A DNA stretch of 7,270 nt from Eudoraea sp. (GTDB taxonomy: Bacteria; Bacteroidota; Bacteroidia; Flavobacteriales; Flavobacteriaceae): NCBI GenBank assembly GCA_013042925.1, contig JABDPH010000003.1, positions 1-7,270 of the forward strand, given 5' to 3'. Position numbers and translations under genes: made by a program. Of this stretch, positions 1 through 7,270 are shown piece by piece. Numbering within the stretch: the first letter of the stretch is position 1; the number at the start of each line of letters is the position of its first letter. The notes below the pieces were generated by a model. It did no database searches and was not told the origin of the DNA. It saw only the letters and a list, made by a program, of their open reading frames with translations.

Positions 1-161
1 AGGGGCATTTCCCCAGCGATGCCGCTGCATGGTCTGTTCCACAGGAGCCATCAGTGGCTTGCAGTACTAAAATTGCTCTGGAATGGGATGAGGCCTTTAA
101 AAATATGAATGATCCATCAGGACGCGCCGTGGCTAATGTTCATGATGATGCTTACGAATAG
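1..161 (+). CDS. 3' end of an unidentified protein (C-terminal ~53 residues)
   Basis: An open frame enters from the left edge (codons begin at base 3) and ends at TAG 159-161. The visible part is about 52 residues and ends in the acidic tail ANVHDDAYE. It contains three tryptophan/aromatic-rich patches (AAAWSVP, ALEWDEAF) and one cysteine. The frame is preferred for three reasons: it is the only plus-strand frame open across the whole segment, its codons look normal, and a strong intrinsic terminator lies about 90 bases after the stop. Both other plus-strand frames close before 120, and no minus-strand frame is open throughout. I do not recognise the family. There is no visible membrane segment or metal motif in this tail, so it may be a soluble protein or domain. 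The function is unknown, and an upstream frameshift cannot be excluded because the start is outside the window. Confidence 0.55.
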   Translation, partial: GHFPSDAAAWSVPQEPSVACSTKIALEWDEAFKNMNDPSGRAVANVHDDAYE

Positions 162-251
162 TAAATACTTTATTTCAGAAATACTGAAATTTTGTTCACA
201 AAACCTTCTTTTTTATAAGAAGTAGCTATTGAATTATTAATTAGTCATAAG

Positions 252-279
252 GAAGCACCAATATATTGGTGCTTCTTTT
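252..279 (+). terminator. Intrinsic terminator of the left-edge gene, possibly bidirectional
   Basis: A perfect 11-bp inverted repeat, GAAGCACCAAT / ATTGGTGCTTC (252-262 and 265-275), has a 2-base centre (the innermost pairs would open to form the loop) and is followed by TTTT (276-279). It lies 90 bases after the stop of the plus-strand gene. It is also the only strong hairpin between that gene and the convergent transporter gene ending at 317. The T-tract is good on the plus strand only. On the minus strand the hairpin is followed by a mixed CCTTAT, so termination in that direction would be weaker. Confidence 0.8.
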
Positions 280-316
280 GAATGCTTCATACAGTTTTCT
301 GATCATGAAACAGTAA

Positions 317-1774
317 TTATTTGATCATTTGATATAAGACAGTAATAGCAAAAACAAAGGTTGTAATGATAATGGGCCCTAATAATCCAAAGAGGGTGCC
401 TCCAAACCGGAAGTCTTTTTGTTCAAGTTTGCCCGTACTATATGCAATAGCATTGGGAGGAGTAGATATGGGCAAGTACAAGGCCGCGGAGGCGCTCAAA
501 CCGATGACAAAGGGTAAAATAGCCGGATTTTCAAATGTAAGAATAAGACTTATTGGAATAAGTATTGTAGCAGTCGCCGTATTACTCATGATATTTGACA
601 ATATAACAGTGAGGAAGGCAAAACTCACTACAATGGCATAGAAGTTCAAATTAGTTTGATCCAGCTGCTCAACATAATAACTGGCCAGCCCTGTATCCTT
701 AATAGCGAGCCCAAGTGTTAGACCACCTGCTACGAGCATTAGAGTGTCCCAGGGTAGTTTGCGAACGTCATCACCGGAAATAATACCTGTCATAGTCAAT
801 AAAATAATGGGGACAAAGGACACCATAGCTGCCGGAATCCCATGTAATTTTTCTGTGAGCCATAAGAGAAGGGTTAGACCCAACACTGAAAGAACCACTT
901 TCTTTTTGATTTTTTCGAAGCGGTAATTGGGGTCATTGGGGTCCAAAGCTTCTTTCTTTACATCAATATGTATTTTCTGTCGTTTAGGAATATATTTTTT
1001 GGTTAAAGCAAACCAGAACAGTAAAGTTAGAATGATGGCGATCGGAAATCCTACTACCATCCATTCCAGGAAACCTACGGGGATTCCATGATTATTCAAT
1101 GCTTCCACCGCTATTGCGTTTGGTGGTGAACCAATCAGAGTACCCATGCCGCCAATGGAAGCAGCACCGGAAATTCCGATAAGAATAGCTTTGGCGAAAG
1201 GAGAATCCTCGTCAAGAGTATTGATAAATGGTAATACAGAAGCTATCATCATGGCAGTTGTAGCCGTATTTGACATGATCATGGAGAAAAGAGCAGTGGT
1301 GAGCATTAGCCCGAGCAGCACATATTTTGGTGCTGTACCAAACCTTGAAATGGAAATCCTGAAGACTTCGCGATCTAATTTTGTCTTACTCATGGCCTCA
1401 GCAATAAAAAATCCTCCCAACATTAGCCATATGACACTACTCGACCAGGAATTGACATACTCAATCATGTGGCCTTCAACATTTTCCGGATCAACTTTGT
1501 AATAATAGTTGGCCATGCCAAAGATTAATGCGCCAAAGACAAGCAACCCGACTGCAAAGGGTGGTATTGCCTCAGTAACCCAAAGACCGACTGCAAGGAA
1601 AAGTATGAACAGCACAAATAATTGGGCTTCATTGAGCGAAGGTTCATACAAAAAATAGGTAAGCGTTCCTGCGGCTATAATACTTAATAAGAAGTAGATG
1701 ATTTTGCTCTGAATATCTACTACTTTTTGTATTTCAGAAAGAATTTTGATCGAGGCGGTTCTGGAATCGGCCAT
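317..1774 (-). CDS. DASS/SLC13-family sodium:dicarboxylate symporter
   Basis: An inner-membrane secondary transporter of 485 residues, expected to import C4-dicarboxylates such as succinate, malate or fumarate with sodium ions. The family signature is present in both inverted halves: Ser-Asn-Thr at residues 168-170 (MIMSNTATT) and 397-399 (MSNTATATI). Each is paired with a Pro-Pro-Asn loop, GSPPNAIA (216-223) and STPPNAIA (437-444). In characterised members (VcINDY, NaCT) these motifs form the substrate and sodium sites. Hydrophobic segments run from residue 24 to the C-terminus, with a charged cytoplasmic loop at about 259-292. Length is normal for the family. The start is placed at ATG 1774. 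A longer frame reaches back to TTG 1834, but it would add 20 basic residues and run across a promoter -7 element at 1798-1805. There is no Shine-Dalgarno sequence; the leader just before the ATG is A-rich. The gene is divergent from gyrB. The exact substrate (dicarboxylate, citrate, or less likely sulfate) cannot be settled from sequence. Confidence 0.9.
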   Translation of the reverse strand: MADSRTASIKILSEIQKVVDIQSKIIYFLLSIIAAGTLTYFLYEPSLNEAQLFVLFILFLAVGLWVTEAIPPFAVGLLVFGALIFGMANYYYKVDPENVEGHMIEYVNSWSSSVIWLMLGGFFIAEAMSKTKLDREVFRISISRFGTAPKYVLLGLMLTTALFSMIMSNTATTAMMIASVLPFINTLDEDSPFAKAILIGISGAASIGGMGTLIGSPPNAIAVEALNNHGIPVGFLEWMVVGFPIAIILTLLFWFALTKKYIPKRQKIHIDVKKEALDPNDPNYRFEKIKKKVVLSVLGLTLLLWLTEKLHGIPAAMVSFVPIILLTMTGIISGDDVRKLPWDTLMLVAGGLTLGLAIKDTGLASYYVEQLDQTNLNFYAIVVSFAFLTVILSNIMSNTATATILIPISLILTFENPAILPFVIGLSASAALYLPISTPPNAIAYSTGKLEQKDFRFGGTLFGLLGPIIITTFVFAITVLYQMIK

Positions 1775-1797
1775 TTTTTTAATGTAAAGTTTCCGCG

Positions 1798-1805
1798 CAA
1801 AAGTA
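1798..1805 (-). promoter_or_regulatory. Promoter -7 element for the DASS transporter gene
   Basis: Read on the minus strand this is TACTTTTG, an exact match to the Bacteroidota -7 consensus TAnnTTTG. It is followed by CGCGG and lies 23 bases before the ATG at 1774. No good -33 TTG lies at the usual ~20-base spacing; the nearest TTG is 26 bases away. The transcript would therefore begin between this element and the ATG, giving a short leader. This is the main reason for rejecting the TTG at 1834 as the start codon. Confidence 0.6.
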
Positions 1806-1878
1806 CGCCATTTGCGGGTTAAGATAACTAACAAAAGTCATGTTTATCAAATTTTCATAGCCTTCTTTAAAAGAAGTA

Positions 1879-1899
1879 TAAATTGTTGTTAAATTGTTG
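1879..1899. repeat. Tandem 10-bp direct repeat between divergent promoters
   Basis: TAAATTGTTG occurs at 1879-1888 and again at 1890-1899, so the copies are offset by 11 bases (about one helical turn). They sit roughly midway between the transporter -7 element (1798-1805) and the gyrB -7 element (1953-1960). The arrangement resembles an operator pair but could be chance in AT-rich DNA. Confidence 0.4.
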
Positions 1900-1952
1900 A
1901 TAACTTAAGGGCTTCAGATGGGCACAAACACTATATTCTATAGGGTATTACC

Positions 1953-1960
1953 TATATTTG
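1953..1960 (+). promoter_or_regulatory. Promoter -7 element for gyrB
   Basis: TATATTTG matches the Bacteroidota consensus TAnnTTTG exactly and lies 40 bases before the gyrB ATG. I see no TTG at the expected -33 position, so the upstream half is weak or the promoter depends on an activator. The implied leader is about 30-35 bases, AT-rich, with no Shine-Dalgarno sequence. Confidence 0.55.
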
Positions 1961-1979
1961 TAAGATTGCAAAAAATTAG

Positions 1980-3941
<1,962 letters not shown>

Positions 3942-3962
3942 CAACCAGCATTTAAAAGCAAA

Positions 3963-3992
3963 AGTCCCGAAGTGAAAGCCTCGGGATTTTTT
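3963..3992 (+). terminator. Intrinsic terminator of gyrB
   Basis: TCCCGA (3965-3970) pairs with TCGGGA (3981-3986) around a 10-base loop. The pairing extends outward through AG/TT (3963-3964 with 3987-3988). A run of six T follows (3987-3992), then ATTT. It starts 22 bases after the gyrB stop codon. Confidence 0.85.
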
Positions 3993-4049
3993 ATTTAGTA
4001 TGGAAGCAAATTTCTCGGAGCGAGTTCTTTTTGTTTCTGTTTCAAATTA

Positions 4050-4078
4050 AAAAGCAGCCCTTTAAAGGGGCTGCTTTT
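4050..4078. terminator. Bidirectional terminator between convergent gyrB and lipoprotein genes
   Basis: An 11-bp perfect stem, AAAAGCAGCCC / GGGCTGCTTTT (4050-4060 and 4068-4078), has a 7-base loop. On the plus strand it ends in TTTT. On the minus strand it is followed by TTTTTAATTT, a better U-tract. It lies 29 bases beyond the stop of the minus-strand lipoprotein gene, for which it is the obvious terminator. It would also act as a back-up for gyrB transcripts that pass the hairpin at 3963-3992. Confidence 0.85.
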
Positions 4079-4107
4079 CGTAACTATATGGAAAAAAAAT
4101 TGGGGAA

Positions 4108-4479
4108 TTACTCTCGTTTTGCCAGGATTTCACCTTTTACATTCTCCAGTAACATTCCTTCCGGAGATTCTTTCATGCTTACAACATCTTTGGTCATATC
4201 TGTTCCTGGATAAGAAATTGTGTAGATACCTTCCTCTGCTACCCAACTAAAATCAGTTTTAAAGTCCAGAACCGGCCCATTGTATTTTTGGTACCTTCCT
4301 AAATACACATCATTGAATATCCATTCTTGTCGGATAGTTTGTTTATTGGTTTCACCGGAGTTGATAACATCAACCCTGTACCAAATACCGATCACCGGAT
4401 CATTGTTTTCTGGGATTCTGGAACAGTTGCTGGCTATTACAATAGCAACTATCGCCATAAACGAAAAAAACTTTTTCAA
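4108..4479 (-). CDS. Small putative lipoprotein (possible lipocalin-like fold)
   Basis: A complete 123-residue protein. The N-terminus has the layout of a lipoprotein signal peptide: Lys2-Lys3, a hydrophobic core from Phe4 to Ala16, then Ala16-Ser17-Asn18-Cys19. Cys19 is the probable lipidated residue, predicting an envelope location. Asn at -1 is unusual, since Gly, Ala or Ser is normal. The mature part begins with DPVIGIWYRVD (27-37), similar to the first strand motif of lipocalin-like domains (G-x-W), and continues with alternating strand-like segments. I infer a small beta-barrel or sandwich, with low certainty; no function can be assigned. The start codon is TTG (4477-4479). An in-frame TAA lies five codons upstream (4492-4494), and the only internal ATG early on (4456-4458) would remove the Lys-Lys n-region. 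I therefore favour TTG. No clear promoter match is visible upstream. The gene is convergent with gyrB and divergent from mdh. Confidence 0.75.
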   Translation of the reverse strand: MKKFFSFMAIVAIVIASNCSRIPENNDPVIGIWYRVDVINSGETNKQTIRQEWIFNDVYLGRYQKYNGPVLDFKTDFSWVAEEGIYTISYPGTDMTKDVVSMKESPEGMLLENVKGEILAKRE

Positions 4480-4690
4480 TTTTAGTAGGTTTTAGATTTG
4501 GGATCTATTGGTATTTCTAACGCCTATTCTAAAAGAGGTATTGTTAAAAATCGATGTAATACACTTGATTTAGTTATTCTTCGATGAATTGCGTTTTATT
4601 TTAACATTTTTATAAAAAACTTTAGCTGAAATCCATAATTTAAAGGAAAATATATGTTGGTAATGAGTTCTTAAATCTGTTAAAATTCTG

Positions 4691-4698
4691 TAATTTTG
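4691..4698 (+). promoter_or_regulatory. Promoter -7 element for mdh
   Basis: TAATTTTG matches TAnnTTTG exactly, 35 bases before the mdh ATG. The -33 position holds TTC (4668-4670, 20-base spacer), a degenerate form of TTG. The implied leader is about 25-30 bases, A/T-rich, with no Shine-Dalgarno sequence. Confidence 0.55.
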
Positions 4699-4733
4699 TT
4701 GGTCTTATCAATCACTTTAAAATATAGTAAATT

Positions 4734-5660
4734 ATGAAAATTACAGTAGTTGGGGCGGGTGCTGTTGGTGCTAGTTGTGCCGAGTATATCGCAATTAAAA
4801 ATTTTGCTTCGGAAGTTGTTTTGCTTGATATCAAGGAAGGCTATGCTGAAGGAAAGGCTATGGATCTTATGCAAACGGCTTCACTTAACGGTTTTGATAC
4901 AACCATTACCGGGACTACAGGAGATTATTCAAAAACAGCTGACAGCGATATTGCGGTGATCACATTAGGTATTCCCCGAAAACCCGGTATGACTCGTGAG
5001 GAGCTGATTGGTATTAATGCAGGCATAGTGAAAACTGTTGCTTCAAGTCTTTTAGAACATTCACCAAATGTTATTTTAATTGTGGTTAGTAATCCAATGG
5101 ATACCATGACCTATTTGGTACATAAGAGTACAAATCTTCCTAAGAACAAAATTATTGGAATGGGAGGGGCGCTAGACAGCGCAAGATTTAAATATCGTTT
5201 GGCCGAGGCTCTCGACGCTCCTATCTCAGATATTGATGGAATGGTAATTGGCGGGCACAGCGATACCGGAATGGTGCCCCTTGCAAGTCAGGCTGCAAGG
5301 AATAGCGTAAAAGTTTCTGAATTTTTAACTGAAGACCGCCTCAAACAGGTAGTGGAAGACACAAAAGTAGGTGGTGCCACACTTACTAAACTTCTTGGAA
5401 CCAGTGCCTGGTATGCACCTGGTGCCGCGGTTTCATCATTAGCACAGGCCATTGCCTGTGATCAAAGAAAGATGTTCCCTTGTTCTACTTTGTTGGACGG
5501 AGAATATGGTTTAAGTGATATCTGTATTGGTGTTCCCGTATTACTGGGAAAAAATGGTATTGAAAGCATAGTGGATATTCCCCTGAGCGATACCGAAAAA
5601 GCTAAAATGCAGGAGAGCGCTGTAGGTGTTAGAAATACAAACGGGCTTCTAGACGTTTAG
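4734..5660 (+). CDS. mdh: Malate dehydrogenase (NAD-dependent, LDH-like type)
   Basis: A cytoplasmic enzyme that interconverts malate and oxaloacetate with NAD in the TCA cycle. The protein is 308 residues and complete. The Rossmann fold opens at residue 3 with VVGAGAVG (5-12), and Asp32 at the end of the second strand (VVLLDI) indicates NAD rather than NADP. Substrate-binding residues are Arg82 and Arg88 in GIPRKPGMTREE and Asn120 in VSNPMD. The catalytic pair is Asp148 (GALDSARF), next to substrate-binding Arg151, and His175 (GGHSDTGMVPL). Arg82 is the residue that separates malate from lactate dehydrogenases (Gln in LDH), so malate is the expected substrate. Length fits the ~310-residue group III MDHs found in Bacteroidota. 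The third glycine-loop variable position is Ala10, where Asn is common, a conservative difference. The ATG is at the end of an A-rich leader. The gene has its own promoter and terminator and precedes secDF by 285 bases. Confidence 0.96.
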   Translation: MKITVVGAGAVGASCAEYIAIKNFASEVVLLDIKEGYAEGKAMDLMQTASLNGFDTTITGTTGDYSKTADSDIAVITLGIPRKPGMTREELIGINAGIVKTVASSLLEHSPNVILIVVSNPMDTMTYLVHKSTNLPKNKIIGMGGALDSARFKYRLAEALDAPISDIDGMVIGGHSDTGMVPLASQAARNSVKVSEFLTEDRLKQVVEDTKVGGATLTKLLGTSAWYAPGAAVSSLAQAIACDQRKMFPCSTLLDGEYGLSDICIGVPVLLGKNGIESIVDIPLSDTEKAKMQESAVGVRNTNGLLDV

Positions 5661-5686
5661 TTAAGACTATTTATTTTGAAATTAAT

Positions 5687-5714
5687 AAAGCATCACCGAG
5701 GTGGTGCTTTTTTT
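5687..5714 (+). terminator. Intrinsic terminator of mdh
   Basis: AAAGCATCACC (5687-5697) pairs with GGTGGTGCTTT (5700-5710), with a single T-G wobble. The T-run continues to 5714 (seven T in total). It begins 26 bases after the mdh stop and separates mdh from secDF transcription. Confidence 0.85.
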
Positions 5715-5875
5715 ATGGGGAGTTTAGTCGTAAAGAATTTTTATAGTATTTCAAGCCTGCAGAAATCATGAGATTATGATTGAATTACAATTGAAATTTC
5801 ATCAGAAGAATAAAATAAAGCGTTAAATACAAAGGCCACAACAACTTTCATATCCAGACAAATACTGTAAATAAA

Positions 5876-5906
5876 TTGTCAGTTCTTAAGGGAAATGATA
5901 TATTTG
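5876..5906 (+). promoter_or_regulatory. Promoter for secDF (-33 TTG and -7 TATATTTG)
   Basis: This is the most complete promoter in the window. TTG at 5876-5878, a 20-base spacer, and TATATTTG at 5899-5906 fit both halves of the Bacteroidota consensus (TTG ... TAnnTTTG). It is followed by CACGC, so transcription should begin around 5910-5915, leaving a leader of about 30 bases before the ATG at 5946. No leader peptide or regulatory hairpin is visible in that leader. Confidence 0.7.
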
Positions 5907-5945
5907 CACGCTGTTTACAAATTCCATCAAAAAATCAATTAAACC

Positions 5946-7270
5946 ATGCAGAATAAAGGACTTATAAAGCTATTTGCTTTCTTGTTCGGACTGGTAAGTA
6001 TCTATCAACTTTCCTATACATTTATTACCGCTAAGGTAGAAAAAGATGCAACCTTGTTTGCTACATCTGCTGTATCTCCGTCTGAAGAGGATTATGTGGC
6101 CAAAAGAGAAGCGGTTGAAGCTACTTATTTAGATTCCATTGGAGGAAATCCTATTTTGGGTTATACCAGTTATGACGATGCGAAGAAAAAGGAACTGAAT
6201 AAGGGTCTGGATCTCAAAGGAGGTATAAATGTTACCCTTCAGATATCAGTAAAAGATATCCTGAAAGGCCTAGCCGATAATACAAAAAACCCCATTTTTA
6301 ATAAAGCACTGGCCGATGCCGATGCAGCCTCAAAGGACAGCGATGAAACCTATATTGAACTGTTTTTCGAAGCTTTTGACAATATCAAAGGAGATGCAAA
6401 ATTGGCTTCTCCGGATATATTTGCTAATAAAGGCTTAAGTGATGAGGTTAATTTTCAAATGACCGATGATGAGGTAAAGCCTATTATCCGCCGAAAAATT
6501 GATGAATCTGTTGTTTCTGCCTTCGAAGTCTTGCGTGAGCGAATTGATGGTTTTGGAGTTACACAACCGAACATCCAGCGTGAAGGTAAATCAGGAAGAA
6601 TTTTGGTGGAATTACCTGGTGCAAGAGATATCGCAAGAGCACAGGACCTTCTGTCTAGTACAGCACAATTGGAGTTCTGGGAAACCTATGAACCCGGAAA
6701 TCAAAGTCTTATAAATTTCTTTATCCAGGCCAACGAAGAATTGAAAGCCCTGGTAGAAGACACAGAAGAAGAAACAATTGATAAGGAAGAATCTGAAATA
6801 GATTCATTACTCTCAGACGTAACCCAGGATTCTTTGGATCTTGCCACTGAGAGAAATCCGTTGTTTGAAAAGTTACAATTAAATGCTCCGGGTTTTGCCG
6901 TGGGGATAGCTGCTATTAAGGATACAGCTGAAATAGGTTCCTACCTTCGTATGCCGGAGGTCAGACGCTTATTACCTGCAGATGTTCAATTCACAAAATT
7001 TTTGTGGGAGCGACCTACCAAAGATTCTGAAGTAGCGTCTTTATATGCTCTGAAATCTAACCGCGATAATACTCCTAGAATTAGTGGTGATGTAGTAAGT
7101 GATGCCAGGGACCAATTCGATCAGTTTAACAGGCCGGCTGTGGGCATGGATATGAACGTAAAAGGTGCCAAGCTTTGGGAAAAACTAACCAGTGAGGCCA
7201 ACCTCAATAATACGGGAATAGCAATTGTGCTGGACAATAAAGTATATACTGCACCCGGGGTTTCTCAGGT
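5946..7270 (+). CDS. secDF: Fused protein translocase subunit SecDF, N-terminal part
   Basis: The gene runs off the right edge after 441 complete codons, with no stop in frame. SecDF is an RND-family inner-membrane partner of SecYEG that uses the proton gradient to pull exported proteins across. What is visible is the SecD half. It shows a first membrane helix (residues ~5-28), the D1 motif KGLDLKGGINVTLQ (86-99, matching LGLDLxGG), and a periplasmic P1 segment with LRERIDGFGVTQPNIQ (196-211), RILVELPGA (218-226) and STAQLEFWE (238-246). After an acidic stretch (about 265-295), P1 resumes with RISGDVVSDAR (378-388), MDMN (401-404) and LDNKVYTAP (429-437). The membrane helices and SecF half lie beyond the window. 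I call it the fused form because this N-terminus and the expanded P1 resemble Bacteroidota SecDF proteins of roughly 1,000 residues; the fusion itself is not visible. The ATG at 5946 is preceded by AAACC without a Shine-Dalgarno sequence and fits the promoter ~40 bases upstream. Confidence 0.93.
   Translation, partial: MQNKGLIKLFAFLFGLVSIYQLSYTFITAKVEKDATLFATSAVSPSEEDYVAKREAVEATYLDSIGGNPILGYTSYDDAKKKELNKGLDLKGGINVTLQISVKDILKGLADNTKNPIFNKALADADAASKDSDETYIELFFEAFDNIKGDAKLASPDIFANKGLSDEVNFQMTDDEVKPIIRRKIDESVVSAFEVLRERIDGFGVTQPNIQREGKSGRILVELPGARDIARAQDLLSSTAQLEFWETYEPGNQSLINFFIQANEELKALVEDTEEETIDKEESEIDSLLSDVTQDSLDLATERNPLFEKLQLNAPGFAVGIAAIKDTAEIGSYLRMPEVRRLLPADVQFTKFLWERPTKDSEVASLYALKSNRDNTPRISGDVVSDARDQFDQFNRPAVGMDMNVKGAKLWEKLTSEANLNNTGIAIVLDNKVYTAPGVSQ

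Noticed and set aside
366..641. 91-codon plus-strand frame opposite the transporter C-terminus
   Set aside because: Antisense shadow of the transmembrane-coding region; no promoter or start context of its own.
1146..1502. 118-codon open frame on the plus strand opposite the transporter
   Set aside because: It lies wholly within the transporter gene, and its translation has no recognisable domain. The minus-strand frame carries both SNT motifs, so this is an antisense shadow.
1862..1905. Possible origin or DnaA-box cluster upstream of gyrB (hairpin CTTCTT/AAGAAG and TTGTTGATAAC)
   Set aside because: No sequence matches the DnaA box TTATNCACA. No dnaA or other origin gene is present, and the hairpin stem is only 6 bp.
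4014..4032. Mini-hairpin CTCG-GAG-CGAG followed by a T-rich run, as a third terminator
   Set aside because: A 4-bp stem is too weak, and it lies between two much stronger terminators.
4280..4495. 71-codon plus-strand frame opposite the lipoprotein gene
   Set aside because: It overlaps the lipoprotein gene completely. The minus-strand reading has a signal peptide, a full-length frame and a terminator at its end.
4551..4590. TCGATG repeated at 4551 and 4581 in the lipoprotein-mdh spacer
   Set aside because: Six-base identity with differing flanks is expected by chance; no promoter element is positioned near it.
5715..5945. Possible leader peptide or regulatory RNA before secDF (as in VemP-type control)
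   Set aside because: The only plus-strand ATG frame just after the mdh terminator is 18 codons and ordinary, and lies upstream of the promoter. The ~30-base leader after the promoter holds neither a reading frame nor a hairpin.
6499..6714. 71-codon plus-strand frame within secDF
   Set aside because: It is in another frame inside the conserved SecD P1 motifs (LRERIDGFG, VELPG), so it is a shadow.

Overview
The window is a stretch of housekeeping chromosome from a member of the Bacteroidota, most likely a marine-type Flavobacteriia. The evidence is internal. The DNA is AT-rich. The genes lack Shine-Dalgarno sequences and have A-rich leaders instead. Four of the genes are preceded by close matches to the Bacteroidota sigma factor -7 element TAnnTTTG. 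The translocase is encoded as the fused SecDF type usual in this phylum, and GyrB is of the short form (646 residues).

Layout, left to right. (1) Positions 1-161 hold the 3' end of a plus-strand gene I cannot identify, followed by a strong hairpin terminator (252-279). (2) Convergent to it, on the minus strand (317-1774), is a complete DASS/SLC13-family sodium-coupled dicarboxylate transporter. (3) A 226-bp divergent intergenic region carries one promoter for the transporter, one for gyrB, and a tandem 10-bp repeat between them. (4) gyrB (2001-3941, +) ends in its own hairpin terminator (3963-3992). (5) A second, bidirectional hairpin (4050-4078) separates gyrB from a convergent minus-strand gene (4108-4479) for a small putative lipoprotein that appears to start with TTG. 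(6) A 254-bp divergent region follows, then mdh (4734-5660, +; malate dehydrogenase of the LDH-like type) with its own promoter and terminator. (7) The start of secDF (5946 to the window edge, +) follows, behind the best promoter in the window.

The genes look like separate transcription units rather than one operon. Nearly every gene has its own recognisable promoter, and hairpin terminators lie at each gene end. Two have a metabolic link: the transporter probably imports C4-dicarboxylates, and malate dehydrogenase acts on malate/oxaloacetate. They are not co-transcribed, so this is only a loose thematic connection. GyrB (DNA supercoiling) and SecDF (protein export) are general housekeeping functions.

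I found no mobile element, CRISPR array, RNA gene, toxin-antitoxin pair, defence system or obviously new system. The most useful second-look items are the matched set of promoter elements, the corrected transporter start, the TTG-started lipoprotein with an atypical lipobox, the tandem repeat between the two divergent promoters, the unidentified C-terminal fragment at the left edge, and the acidic insertion in SecDF. No stretch longer than 300 bases is without a gene.
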